From CAZKWY01 sp964556655 (GTDB taxonomy: Bacteria > Patescibacteriota > Minisyncoccia > Portnoybacterales > UBA2143), in the NCBI GenBank assembly GCA_964556655.1, contig CAZKWY010000012.1:1-23616 (forward strand): a DNA stretch of 23,616 nucleotides. Reading direction: 5' to 3'. Below, in pieces: positions 1 through 8,071 of this stretch. Within the stretch, counting starts at the first letter, position 1. Every line of letters begins with the position of its first letter. Both the position numbers and the translations under genes were made by a program. The notes beneath the pieces were generated by a model. It saw nothing but the letters and a program-made list of their open reading frames with translations. It ran no database searches and was not told the DNA's origin.

Positions 1-107
1 ATAATCTTTTTATACTTTGCCGAACCAGCGCCTAAATCTAAAACATTTCCTGAAACGTAATCCAGGCTGTGAAAAATTATTTCCTTGGTATTAACAAAAT
101 CTCTCAT
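1..107 (-). CDS. Class I SAM-dependent methyltransferase, N-terminal part (runs off the left edge)
   Basis: Only the first 35 residues are in the window. An ATG at 107-105 opens a frame that stays open to base 1. It contains the SAM-binding motif I, VLDLGAGSAKY, at about residues 23-33, preceded by a short helix-like lead (MRDFVNTKEIIF). This glycine-rich loop after a first beta strand is the hallmark of Rossmann-fold class I methyltransferases. The start lies two bases after the TAA of the upstream sulfotransferase gene (110-1036), so the gene belongs to the same operon. The substrate cannot be read from this fragment; a sugar hydroxyl or carboxyl is the natural guess in a polysaccharide locus. 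No Shine-Dalgarno sequence is evident. It would be the third methyltransferase of the cluster. Confidence 0.7.
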   Translation of the reverse strand, partial: MRDFVNTKEIIFHSLDYVSGNVLDLGAGSAKYKKI

Positions 108-109
108 TA

Positions 110-1036
110 TTAGAAACGCCATTTATTCAAATTAACGCCGAATTCTTTTTCCAGCTTCTTGTTATCATCTTGATAGATGTTAAGTAAAGTTCTTTTTTCC
201 TCTAAGTGGATAATTACGCCACCTTTCAGCCGGTGAAAAGATGTTCTATCAATAAACCCTATTATTCTTGAAATTATCCGATAATACAAGCTTTTTCTTT
301 TTTTAGGCAAAAGTTTGGTGATTTTATTCGCTTGCCTCATTATTTTTACCCCCCGGTCGCCCATTCCTTTTCTTGGTCTCTGGTTTAATCGGCTCTTTAA
401 AAAAAGGTTAACTCCTAAAAAACGCGAAATCTTTTCTAAAAATTTTTTTTCATCTTCGCTTATTTCCTCGTAAAGAAGGACAAGAACATTCTCCTTGCCA
501 AATAGATCCCGATAAACCTTTAAGATAGAATGGTAAAAACCCGCCCGATAAAATCCTTGGCCTACCTTGTCTTGAGACAAAAAATAATTGAAAGAATAGC
601 TTTCTCCTTGGGTGGCAACATAAAACCTATAGGCAGATAAAAACCATTCGTCCTGTCTTCTCAAAACTGCTATTATTTTAGCCTTCGGGTTAGTCTGATA
701 AATGCGCTCAGCCGTCAGCCAAGGGTCATAGCTTGAAACAAAAGGCTTAATCTGATCGTAATCCGCCTTAGCTATTTTATCAACGTTCCACCCAGTCTTT
801 CTTATTTGCCTGCCTATTGAATAAGCTTCGTCGCTATCTAAGATAATCTGCTGGCCTTTTTTTGCCTCAAACAAAGAATGATAATAATCTCTTCCTTTGA
901 GCCAGTTGTCTTCCCAATTAAAAAATTTTGGGCGAAAACGAAAACAAATTTCCGGGTGATTGCTAAAAACCCCCTGCAACCAAGTAGAAGCAGTTCTAGG
1001 AAAGCCAATGTGGATAAAATGCGGCAAAGAAAACAT
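110..1036 (-). CDS. PAPS-dependent sulfotransferase (Sulfotransfer_1-like)
   Basis: A 308-residue predicted cytosolic carbohydrate sulfotransferase that would transfer sulfate from PAPS to a sugar hydroxyl or amine. The 5'-phosphosulfate loop is FPRTASTWL (residues 12-20), directly after the first strand (FIHIG). The 3'-phosphate-binding motif is in IIAVLRRQDEWFLSAYRFY (about 121-139), with R126 and S134 at the usual Arg-x7-Ser spacing. A YEEI segment near residue 190 fits the later conserved strand-helix region of the family. The length is normal for single-domain bacterial members. The ATG follows the TAA of the upstream sulfotransferase (1037-1918) with no gap, and the next gene starts two bases after this stop, so translation is probably coupled. 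It is one of five divergent sulfotransferases in the locus. The acceptor sugar is unknown. Confidence 0.85.
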   Translation of the reverse strand: MFSLPHFIHIGFPRTASTWLQGVFSNHPEICFRFRPKFFNWEDNWLKGRDYYHSLFEAKKGQQIILDSDEAYSIGRQIRKTGWNVDKIAKADYDQIKPFVSSYDPWLTAERIYQTNPKAKIIAVLRRQDEWFLSAYRFYVATQGESYSFNYFLSQDKVGQGFYRAGFYHSILKVYRDLFGKENVLVLLYEEISEDEKKFLEKISRFLGVNLFLKSRLNQRPRKGMGDRGVKIMRQANKITKLLPKKRKSLYYRIISRIIGFIDRTSFHRLKGGVIIHLEEKRTLLNIYQDDNKKLEKEFGVNLNKWRF

Positions 1037-1918
1037 TTAACAATCAGTCTTTTTAAATTTATAAAATAGATTAAGCCAGCCAAAAGAGACATTAAATAAA
1101 AACTTATAAAAAAAGGGGAGCTTGCTCCGCCATTCGATGTCTTCTTTAATCTCTTGGCTTTTTTCCCACAGCCTTAGCTTTTTATTGCCTCCTGCCTGAT
1201 GATGAGTCTTTTCTCTAAAATTCATCATGGGGAGTTCAAAGCGCAAGCCTGTCGAAGACAAGATACATGTTAAAACTTTTTGAGGCGCCTTGGCAAAATC
1301 AGTATATTTTACAAAAATATTTCTAACTGGATTTCTCCTCTTGACTATTTCTGTTTTGATATTGGCCATTCCCCATTGCTTAATAGCATATTTTGGAGAA
1401 CGATTAGATTTAAAATAAGAATAAGCCACTCCGCGACCATCCCTAACTAGATGCACTAAAATCATTTCTATTTTTTTGCTTTTCAAGAGAGTTTCTGCGC
1501 GATACGGGCACTTAGATGATTCAAAAATGACTTTCTTTCCTGTCTGAGAAAGAATTCTTTGGTACAGCTCTTCGCTAAGCCTGATATATTCTGCCAGATC
1601 GGTCTGATATTTTTTGCCGCCGATAAAATAAATATACTTTTCTTTTTTGAGCAGAAAATCTTTTTTAGTTTGCGATAAGCTTAGATTAAAATCTGGCAGC
1701 CCTCTAAAAATGCCACGCCAAAAAGAGCATTTATTTAGTCTTTGCCCGCAGCTGCAAAAACGATTTCTTTCTATCCTTCTTAGAGAAGTATGGTAGGCGC
1801 AAAGCTCTCCTACGCCAACTACTTGAGAATGGCAATCCATAATTAAATCCATCAGAGTGCTTCCGGAATGGCCCATGCCAATGAGATAAATAACTTTAAT
1901 CTTGTCTTCTTTCTCCAT
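1037..1918 (-). CDS. Sulfotransferase of the CxC / HHxxGGN subtype
   Basis: A 293-residue protein. It begins with the PAPS-binding loop IGMGHSGSTLMD (13-24), the 5'-PSB variant typical of Sulfotransfer_3-like bacterial enzymes. The 3'-PB motif is LVRDGRGVAYSYF (157-169), with R159 and S167. Two further marks separate it from the other four sulfotransferases here: a Cys cluster C55-x-C57 plus C64 in RFCSCGQRLNKCSFW, possibly a small structural metal or disulfide site, and HHQAGGN (239-245) near the C-terminus, a motif shared within this subtype. The predicted role is sulfation of a glycan or lipid-linked sugar. It lies 4 bases downstream of the carbamoyltransferase gene and directly abuts the next sulfotransferase, forming a carbamoyl/sulfate tailoring block. 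Family assignment is firm; the acceptor is unknown. Confidence 0.85.
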   Translation of the reverse strand: MEKEDKIKVIYLIGMGHSGSTLMDLIMDCHSQVVGVGELCAYHTSLRRIERNRFCSCGQRLNKCSFWRGIFRGLPDFNLSLSQTKKDFLLKKEKYIYFIGGKKYQTDLAEYIRLSEELYQRILSQTGKKVIFESSKCPYRAETLLKSKKIEMILVHLVRDGRGVAYSYFKSNRSPKYAIKQWGMANIKTEIVKRRNPVRNIFVKYTDFAKAPQKVLTCILSSTGLRFELPMMNFREKTHHQAGGNKKLRLWEKSQEIKEDIEWRSKLPFFYKFLFNVSFGWLNLFYKFKKTDC

Positions 1919-1922
1919 AAAA

Positions 1923-3548
1923 CTATTTTTCTATCAAGTAATCGCCAATAGCTAGACAGTCCATGCCAGAGCCATAGAACGTCCGAAGAGCATCTCTGGG
2001 AGAACAAACGATTGGTTCGCCAGCCAAATTAAAACTAGTATTTAAAACTGCCGGCAAGCCGCTAATCTTTTTAAATTCATCAATCAATCGCCAATAACGA
2101 GGATTAGTCTTTTGACTAACCGACTGGAGTCGCACGGTATTATCAATATGCGCAGAAGCGACCAACTCCTTTGTCTTTTCCGGCTTAACCTTAAAGCTCA
2201 AAATCATAAAAGGTGAAGGGCAATAATTCTCTACATAATGGGTCGCGTCTTCTTCTAAAACCGAGGGAGCGAAAGGACGCCATGGCTCTCTTTTTTTCAC
2301 GTTATTATTAATCATATCTTTCATTTCTGGCAGAGAAGGATTAGCTAGAATGGACCGACCGCCTAAAGCGCGCGGCCCTACTTCCATTCTTCCTTGAAAC
2401 CAGCCTACGATTTTATTCTGGGCGATTTTTTCGGCTGTTTCTTTAAAAATATTTTCGCAATAATGCCATTTACTAGCCTTGCACTCTTTGATTATTTCTT
2501 CTATCTCGCGGTTATTAAATTTCGGCCCCCAATAAGCGTGATCAAAAACAAAATTAGGCCGATAGCCGGTCTTTTTAACATAAACCCCTACAGCAGCGCC
2601 CAAAGCTGAACCAGCATCAGAAGAAGCTGGCTGGATATAAAGATGGTCTATAAAATCAGACCTAAGCAAAGTTCCGTTCATGGCGCAATTAAGAGCCACT
2701 CCGCCAGCTAAACAAAGATTGCGCGAGCCGGTTTTTTGGCGCAGATGCCTGGCCATAGCTAAAACAGCTCTTTCTAGGCTGTATTGAAGAGTAGCCGCTA
2801 AATCCTTATGCGCTTGAGTGATTTCCTCATCTGGACGCCTTCCCTTAATAGAGGCAAGAAAAGATTTTTTCTTTCGGTAATCTATCTTAGGAAAAGGCTT
2901 TGCCTGCCAGTCGATAAAAGGCAGGCCGCTGGGATCAGCTTTTCCGTAGCTTGCCAGCCCCATTGTCTTGCCTTCCTGACTGTGCTTTTTAAAGCCCACT
3001 AGCTTGGTAATATCCTCGTAAAGAGCGCCCCAACTATCCTGATTGGAAACCCGATAAAAAACATCAATTTTATTTTCCCTGCCATAACCCAATAACCCCG
3101 CTTCTGCGTCGCCAGCCCCGTCTAAAGAAATGAGATTAGCCTCTTTAATGCCGGAGAGAAAGAAAGAAGAAGCAAGATGAGCGCGATGATGATTAACATT
3201 GATTACTCTCTTGTCCCTAAAATCATAGGGCTGATACCAGCGCAAATCTCTAATATTCTTTATTATCCTCTTTGTCTTGGCATAGGCAAAAGACAAGGAC
3301 TGTCTTTTAAGGTTGGGCCAGATTGCCTTGTGCCAATCACCTAGGCCTACGGCAATATAGTCCAAATCTTTCATTGCCAGTCCGCCTTCTTTAAGGCAAT
3401 AAGCCGTCGCTTTGGCAGCTGATATTCTTGGCGCGTGCTTATAACGGACAAAACGCTCCTCTTCGGCAAAGGCAATTAACTTGCCGTCAACAATAAGGCA
3501 AGCAGCGTTATTGTGGGAATAAGGATGAGTAATACCTAAAATTTTCAT
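1923..3548 (-). CDS. NodU/CmcH/TobZ-family O-carbamoyltransferase
   Basis: A 541-residue protein, close to full length for the family. The family makes carbamoyl-adenylate from carbamoyl phosphate and ATP, then passes the carbamoyl group to a hydroxyl, often on a sugar (NodU on Nod factor, TobZ on tobramycin). The Kae1-like N-terminal domain shows the metal-site segment NHHRAHLASSF (119-129), SLDGAGDAEAG (141-151), LAGGVALNCAMNG (280-292) and PASSDAGSALGAA (307-319, Asp311). The YrdC-like C-terminal domain begins near residue 365 and contains GRMEVGPRALGGRSILANP (386-404), the strongest family signature. It has the best ribosome-binding site in the operon (3555-3561). It sits between a methyltransferase and two sulfotransferases, so the likely target is a hydroxyl on the cluster's glycan. 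Which sugar is modified is not readable. Confidence 0.93.
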   Translation of the reverse strand: MKILGITHPYSHNNAACLIVDGKLIAFAEEERFVRYKHAPRISAAKATAYCLKEGGLAMKDLDYIAVGLGDWHKAIWPNLKRQSLSFAYAKTKRIIKNIRDLRWYQPYDFRDKRVINVNHHRAHLASSFFLSGIKEANLISLDGAGDAEAGLLGYGRENKIDVFYRVSNQDSWGALYEDITKLVGFKKHSQEGKTMGLASYGKADPSGLPFIDWQAKPFPKIDYRKKKSFLASIKGRRPDEEITQAHKDLAATLQYSLERAVLAMARHLRQKTGSRNLCLAGGVALNCAMNGTLLRSDFIDHLYIQPASSDAGSALGAAVGVYVKKTGYRPNFVFDHAYWGPKFNNREIEEIIKECKASKWHYCENIFKETAEKIAQNKIVGWFQGRMEVGPRALGGRSILANPSLPEMKDMINNNVKKREPWRPFAPSVLEEDATHYVENYCPSPFMILSFKVKPEKTKELVASAHIDNTVRLQSVSQKTNPRYWRLIDEFKKISGLPAVLNTSFNLAGEPIVCSPRDALRTFYGSGMDCLAIGDYLIEK

Positions 3549-3551
3549 AAA

Positions 3552-4196
3552 TTATCTCCTTTTTACGGCTCGAACAATAAATTGAAAAGCAAATAGGGAA
3601 GGCCATAAGCACGCCAAAAAAGAAGGCGCGCGCCAATAAGCAAGATGATCCTCTTTCTCTATCCCAAAACCGTTTTCCTCTAAGATCTTGACCAGTTCAG
3701 AATAAGTGAAAAAATGAATATGGCCTCTTTCTAAAAAACCTTCTTCAGTATAACAGAAATGCCCCCCCAGCATTTTTAGGCGGTTAGAGATCACCAAAAA
3801 ATTAGGCGTAGTGATAACAAGCCTGCCCTCTTTTTTCATTACTCGCCCAATTTTCTTTAATGCTTTCTCTGGATAAAACAAATGTTCTATCACTTCTGCT
3901 AAAATAACTTGGTCAAAATATCCATCTTCAAAAGGAAGAGGATCTTTTAAGAGATCTGCCGTAAAAGCTTGGTCTATCTTCTTTTTTGCTTCATTTACCG
4001 CTGAACGAGAAATATCTACGCCTATCACTTCATTATTAGGCCGCTTTATTTTTTCTCCTAAGTAGCCGGCAGCGCAACCAACATCCAAAATTTTACTATT
4101 TTCAACACTCCCTAAAAGAGACAAAATTTTCCTTTGCCTGGAGGAGTTAATGCCGTAATTTTTTTTCTTGTTGTAATATTCGCTTAACGCTTCCAT
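3552..4196 (-). CDS. Class I SAM-dependent methyltransferase (Methyltransf_11/23-like)
   Basis: A 214-residue methyltransferase. SAM motif I is ILDVGCAAGYLGEKI (36-50), the ribose-binding acidic residue is D61 in VIGVDIS, and the motif-IV region DQVILAEVIEHL spans about 95-106, followed by LVITTPNFLVISN after residue 125. This arrangement matches the UbiE/Methyltransf_11 type, often found in polysaccharide clusters as sugar O-methyltransferases. The C-terminal 25 residues are hydrophobic and then basic, ending in VKRR, which may hold the protein at the membrane near lipid-linked substrates. The gene starts 10 bases after the GT4 gene ending at 4207 and is followed 3 bases later by the carbamoyltransferase. 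Both could act on the same residue. The methyl acceptor is unknown. Confidence 0.85.
   Translation of the reverse strand: MEALSEYYNKKKNYGINSSRQRKILSLLGSVENSKILDVGCAAGYLGEKIKRPNNEVIGVDISRSAVNEAKKKIDQAFTADLLKDPLPFEDGYFDQVILAEVIEHLFYPEKALKKIGRVMKKEGRLVITTPNFLVISNRLKMLGGHFCYTEEGFLERGHIHFFTYSELVKILEENGFGIEKEDHLAYWRAPSFLACLWPSLFAFQFIVRAVKRR
3555..3561 (-). promoter_or_regulatory. Strong Shine-Dalgarno site for the carbamoyltransferase gene
   Basis: On the minus strand AAGGAGA lies about 6 bases before the ATG at 3548. It overlaps the end of the upstream methyltransferase gene, where the same bases encode its last Lys-Arg-Arg residues just before the TAA. Most other starts in the operon lack a recognisable Shine-Dalgarno match, so this gene may be translated more independently than its neighbours. 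Confidence 0.7.
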
Positions 4197-4206
4197 GTTT
4201 AAAAAA

Positions 4207-5304
4207 TTAAGCGGGGGGAAGTAATTCCCGATAGGTTTTTATAAATTTGTCCACTACCTTGTCCCAACTCATTTCTTCGGCAAATTTTCTTCCATTTTTG
4301 CCCATTTGCTCTGCTAAATGACGATTTTTCAATAGCCTTAAAATCCTATCTGCCAGCTCATCAATATCTTTCTGAACAACCAAAAAACCATTATAACCAT
4401 CTCTAATAGCATCTTCTGTTCCGCAATCTCGGCTGCCAATGACCGGCAGACCGCAAGCATTAGCCTCCAAATAGACTGAGCCAAAGCCTTCAAAATGATT
4501 TTTTCCGTTAACGCTAGGCATTAAATATAGATATGCTTCATGATAATGCCTCAACAGCTCTTCTTCTGAAACGTTCTGTAAAAAAACAACATTTTCTTCA
4601 AGATTGTTTTCTCTCGCCATTTTTTTTAAATAATCAACATATCTCTTAGCTCCCTGATAGCCAATGATATAGTATTTAAAATTAGAGTATTGTTTTTTTA
4701 CCTTAGCTAGAGCAGCTAAAGAAAGATGATATCCCTTTCTTGCCTTGACTGTACTAATAGTAATTATTTTTTTAGGATTTTGATCAAAGGCTTTGTTAGC
4801 CGGCGGATAGAATTTATTGCTATCCACTCCGTAAAGCATGATATCGCTATTTTTAATCTTTACTCTTTTTTCCACTTCTCTTAAAACATAATGGCTCATC
4901 GCCAGAATTTTATCGGCGCGTCGAAAACCAAAAGCCATTAAATATTTTTTAGGCCATTGGTCTAGGGGAGCAACCGAATAGCTGCCTACTAAATTAATAA
5001 TTAATTTTTTATTTAAGCCAAGATTGGCCAGAGCAACAACTGGGGCGTAGGGATAAGCGTCAAAACAATGGATAATTTGGCACTGCTTAAGATAGGGTCT
5101 CATTCTTAAGGCATCAACCAGAATATTTTTAGAAAAAATAAATTTCTCTGACCTTTTCTTTAAAAAACTATTTTCCCCTTTTTCTTCTACTAAAATTTTT
5201 CCCTCCATACCTGGCCTATCTAAAACTCTGCTTATCAATTCGTAAGAGTATCTCCCCCAGCCTCCAGGCAGATCAATATTGTTGGTTAAAAATAATATTT
5301 TCAT
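4207..5304 (-). CDS. GT4-family glycosyltransferase
   Basis: A 365-residue retaining glycosyltransferase of GT-B fold. The N-terminal acceptor domain begins KILFLTNNIDLPGGWGRYS (2-20), with the Gly-rich loop typical of GT4. The donor domain starts near residue 178 with ITISTVKARKGYHLSLAAL and ends with the nucleotide-sugar site: E272 and E280 in FEGFGSVYLEANACGLPV, an intact E-x7-E motif. The start ATG overlaps the TGA of the aminotransferase gene (ATGA at 5301-5304), with AAGAGAT a few bases upstream. Because it lies right after gmd and the perosamine-synthase-like gene, it is the best candidate to use the GDP-sugar they make. That link rests on position only. Confidence 0.87.
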   Translation of the reverse strand: MKILFLTNNIDLPGGWGRYSYELISRVLDRPGMEGKILVEEKGENSFLKKRSEKFIFSKNILVDALRMRPYLKQCQIIHCFDAYPYAPVVALANLGLNKKLIINLVGSYSVAPLDQWPKKYLMAFGFRRADKILAMSHYVLREVEKRVKIKNSDIMLYGVDSNKFYPPANKAFDQNPKKIITISTVKARKGYHLSLAALAKVKKQYSNFKYYIIGYQGAKRYVDYLKKMARENNLEENVVFLQNVSEEELLRHYHEAYLYLMPSVNGKNHFEGFGSVYLEANACGLPVIGSRDCGTEDAIRDGYNGFLVVQKDIDELADRILRLLKNRHLAEQMGKNGRKFAEEMSWDKVVDKFIKTYRELLPPA

Positions 5305-6395
5305 TTTATAATCTCTTTTATTTTGCCAGCTATATATCTTATCTCGTTTTTGGTCAAGCCAGGGTAAGTGGGCAAATTAATTCCCCTTGTTGACAGAAAT
5401 TCCGCCCGGGGAAATTTCTCTCCCCCGCCATATCCTTGATAAAGAGCCATTTTATGGACAGGAATGAAAAAAGGACGGGTTTCTATGCCGGCATCAAGCA
5501 GTTCTTTAACGAGAAAATCCCTTTCCTTTTCGACAAGCACGGAATAAAGCCAGCATACGGGCTTAGCCTCCCCATGATAGAAAGGAAGAATAATTCCTTT
5601 AATCCCGGAAAGAAGCTCTGAATAGAAGCTGGCGATGGCCTGTCTTTTTTCAAGAAAGCTGTCTATCTGCTCCATTTGAGCTAAGCCGATAGCAGCCTGA
5701 AGATTAGTCAAGCGGTAATTGAAAGCTATTGCTTTGTGATTATATTTTTTTTGCGGGTCCATTCCATGACTAGCTAAAAGCCTTATCTTGTCAGCCAAAC
5801 TCTTTTTGTTAGTTAAACATATTCCTCCTTCGCCTGTAGTAATAATTTTATTGCCAAAAAAACTGAAACAGCTCACTTCGCCAAAACTTCCTGTTATTCT
5901 TCCATGGCTATAAGCTCCATGCGCTTCTGCCGCGTCTTCTATTATTGGCAAACGATGTTTGCGAGCTATTCTCTCAAGCTCTTTCATTTTAGCCGGCATT
6001 CCATATAGATGAACTACTATAATAGCCTTTGTTTTGGACGTGACTTTTCTCTCGACTTCTTCCGCGCTTAAAGTCCAACTATCAGGATCAACGTCTGCCA
6101 ACACTGGCCGCGCGCCTGTTTGAATGATCATATTGACAGGCGAAATGAAGGTAAGATCAGGAACGATAATTTCGTCTCCCGGTCCGACGCCCAAAGAAAG
6201 CAAGGCCAGATGAAGAGCTGTTGTCCCATTAGTGGCAGCGACAGCATATTTTCTTTGGCAAAACCGACTAAACGATTCTTCAAAAGCTCGAACAAAATCT
6301 CCTTTGGAAGAAATCCATTCATTTTTCAAGCACTGGCTGACATATTTTTTTTCGTTGCCTTTTAAAACAGGCTTGGCCAAAGGGATAAAATTCAT
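5301..6395 (-). CDS. per: DegT/DnrJ/EryC1/StrS aminotransferase, probable GDP-perosamine synthase
   Basis: A 364-residue PLP-dependent sugar aminotransferase. The catalytic Lys is K183 in SFFGNKIITTGEGG, and the PLP-ring Asp is D154 in IIEDAAEAHG. The pattern GNEKKYV, WISSKG (28-32), NGTTALHLAL, VVHLYGMP and HGMDPQKKYNHKAIAFNYR closely resembles perosamine synthases (RfbE/Per), as I recall those sequences. These enzymes use glutamate to aminate C4 of GDP-4-keto-6-deoxymannose. The next gene upstream (ending at 6400) is gmd, which makes exactly that keto-sugar. No Rmd/Fcl reductase is visible to compete for it. A DegT enzyme for another 4-keto sugar, such as one UDP-linked, remains possible. 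The class is near certain and the perosamine assignment good. Confidence 0.8.
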   Translation of the reverse strand: MNFIPLAKPVLKGNEKKYVSQCLKNEWISSKGDFVRAFEESFSRFCQRKYAVAATNGTTALHLALLSLGVGPGDEIIVPDLTFISPVNMIIQTGARPVLADVDPDSWTLSAEEVERKVTSKTKAIIVVHLYGMPAKMKELERIARKHRLPIIEDAAEAHGAYSHGRITGSFGEVSCFSFFGNKIITTGEGGICLTNKKSLADKIRLLASHGMDPQKKYNHKAIAFNYRLTNLQAAIGLAQMEQIDSFLEKRQAIASFYSELLSGIKGIILPFYHGEAKPVCWLYSVLVEKERDFLVKELLDAGIETRPFFIPVHKMALYQGYGGGEKFPRAEFLSTRGINLPTYPGLTKNEIRYIAGKIKEIIK

Positions 6396-6399
6396 ATTA

Positions 6400-7401
6400 T
6401 TAAAAAATCATTTCTGCTCCTTTTCGAAGACGCTTCAAATCAGAATCTACCATTGACTTGACTAACTCCTTAAAGGAAGTTTTTCTAGGATTCCATTGAA
6501 GTTTTTTTTGCGCTTTAGAAGAATCTCCTAATAAAGAAGGGACGTCGCTAGGACGCAGAAATCTCTTATCTGTTCCTACATATTGGCGATAATCCAGCCC
6601 TGCGCAGGAAAACGCTTCCCGAGCAAATTCGCGAACGCTTCTTGTTTCTCCCGTGGCAATAATAAAATCTTCCGGCTTTTTCTGTTGAAGCATTAACCAC
6701 ATACATTCCACATAATCCGGCGCGTAACCCCAATCTCTTTTAGCATCAAGATTGCCTAATAAAAGCTTTTTTTCTTGGCCCAATTTAATTTTTGCCACTC
6801 CCATAGTAATTTTCCTGGTAGCAAATTCCTGTCCCCTGATAGGGCTTTCATGATTAAACAGTATGCCACAGCAAGCAAAAAGATTATAGGCCTCGCGGTA
6901 ATTAATTGTCGTCCAATGAGCATAAAGTTTCGCTGTCCCGTAGGGGCTTTTGGGATAAAAATGAGTTCTTTCGTTAATAGGCCCTTGGTTTCTACCGCCA
7001 AACATTTCCGAAGTAGAAGCCTGATAAAACTTTGCCTTGGGCTTAAACAAACGAACCATTTCCAATATTCTTAATACGCTTAACCCGCTAATTTGTCCTG
7101 TAGCGATCGGCTCGGAAAAAGAAGCGCCAACAAAGCTTTGCGCCGCCAGATTGTAAATTTCGTCAGGGTTGGATATTTTCAAAGCTTCTATAATAGACCC
7201 TTCATCCATAAGATCGCACGGGATAAGCTTAATTTTCTCTTTAATGCCGATGTGATCGAGCCGCCAAAAGTTAGGCGAGCTTATCCTGCGAAAAGTGCCA
7301 AAAACTTTATAGTTTTTCCTTAATAAAAAATCGGCCAGATAGGCGCCGTCCTGGCCGGTCACTCCAGTAATTAAAGCTATTTTTTGTTTTTTTCTCGCCA
7401 T
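6400..7401 (-). CDS. gmd: GDP-mannose 4,6-dehydratase
   Basis: An extended-SDR enzyme that converts GDP-D-mannose to GDP-4-keto-6-deoxy-D-mannose. From the ATG at 7401 it has 333 residues. The NADP site is ITGVTGQDGAYL (11-22). Catalytic residues are T130 and E132 in FYQASTSEMFGG, and Y154/K158 in KSPYGTAK. The Gmd signatures NHESPIRGQEFATRKI (183-198) and LGNLDAKRDWGYAPDYVECMW are present. It is somewhat shorter than E. coli Gmd (373 aa) but intact. The frame can be extended upstream to a TTG at 7431, but that would overlap the previous gene by 31 bases. The ATG forms a TAATG junction with that gene's stop and gives the usual short N-terminus, so I chose it. It supplies the aminotransferase gene that follows. 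Confidence 0.93.
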   Translation of the reverse strand: MARKKQKIALITGVTGQDGAYLADFLLRKNYKVFGTFRRISSPNFWRLDHIGIKEKIKLIPCDLMDEGSIIEALKISNPDEIYNLAAQSFVGASFSEPIATGQISGLSVLRILEMVRLFKPKAKFYQASTSEMFGGRNQGPINERTHFYPKSPYGTAKLYAHWTTINYREAYNLFACCGILFNHESPIRGQEFATRKITMGVAKIKLGQEKKLLLGNLDAKRDWGYAPDYVECMWLMLQQKKPEDFIIATGETRSVREFAREAFSCAGLDYRQYVGTDKRFLRPSDVPSLLGDSSKAQKKLQWNPRKTSFKELVKSMVDSDLKRLRKGAEMIF

Positions 7402-8069
7402 TATTTTTTTGGCTCTTGGCAAATAAAGCAAATTGACTTGCTAAGCCAAGGAAACATTTGATAACATCTATCTTTCCAGTTAGTTTGTTCTTTTCGTCTC
7501 ATAGAAATTCTATACCTTATTTCGACTTTTTGGAAATATTTTTTCAATTTAAAATATTCGAAAGGAGTAGATTGATAGGTAATAAGTCCCCGATCGTAAA
7601 AATATTTTCCCTGCCATATTTTAGGCAGCCTTTTTAAAAACCAACGGTTATGAGAATCAAAAATGAAAACACCATCTTTTTTCAATATCCGCACGGTCTC
7701 TCTGACCGCGCGATAAATATCAGGATAATTATAATCTATACCATGGAAAGGGAAAAAGGCGTAATCAAAACTGTTATCTTCAAAAGTCATATTAACCGCG
7801 TCCATTTTGGCCACTTTAACATCGAGATTTTTAGTTGCTGCTTTGGCTGCTTCCACCATTTCATCAACCACATCTACCCCCCACACCCGGAACCCTTTCT
7901 TAGCTAACGGAGGCAACACTCTTCCGGCGCCACATCCTAAAACTAAAACTTTAGCTTTTGGCTTAATAAAGTTTTTATTAACTAAATATTCCTCAGCCTC
8001 TCTTAATTTATAGGAGAGTTTGTAATCTTCAAGATAATCTTTAAAATGGCTGATATTTTGTTTCAACAT
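7401..8069 (-). CDS. Class I SAM-dependent methyltransferase (Methyltransf_11/25-like)
   Basis: A 222-residue methyltransferase. Motif I is KVLVLGCGAGRVLPPL (40-55), and the SAM ribose contact is probably D66 in VWGVDVVDEM. After KVAKMDAVNMTFEDNSFD comes the strand DYAFFPFHGIDY (about 102-113), in place of the usual motif-IV pattern, then VRILKKDGVFIFDSHN, the strand-5 region. The last 30 residues contain two Cys in a CFICQ segment, with no obvious role. The start codon follows the deacetylase gene by 2 bases, and the stop overlaps the gmd start (TAATG). It may methylate a sugar of the glycan or act on a small substrate; nothing in the sequence decides which. Confidence 0.83.
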   Translation of the reverse strand: MLKQNISHFKDYLEDYKLSYKLREAEEYLVNKNFIKPKAKVLVLGCGAGRVLPPLAKKGFRVWGVDVVDEMVEAAKAATKNLDVKVAKMDAVNMTFEDNSFDYAFFPFHGIDYNYPDIYRAVRETVRILKKDGVFIFDSHNRWFLKRLPKIWQGKYFYDRGLITYQSTPFEYFKLKKYFQKVEIRYRISMRRKEQTNWKDRCYQMFPWLSKSICFICQEPKK

Positions 8070-8071
8070 AA

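Noticed and set aside
838..1092. Second minus-strand reading frame over the first two sulfotransferase genes, and a plus-strand frame at 878-1069
   Set aside because: Both lie entirely within the confident sulfotransferase frames, show no domain pattern and have the low-complexity composition expected of AT-rich antisense or shifted frames.
6756..7323. Several open frames of 64-99 codons on both strands inside gmd
   Set aside because: The gmd frame has full catalytic motifs across this region. The others are chance openings.
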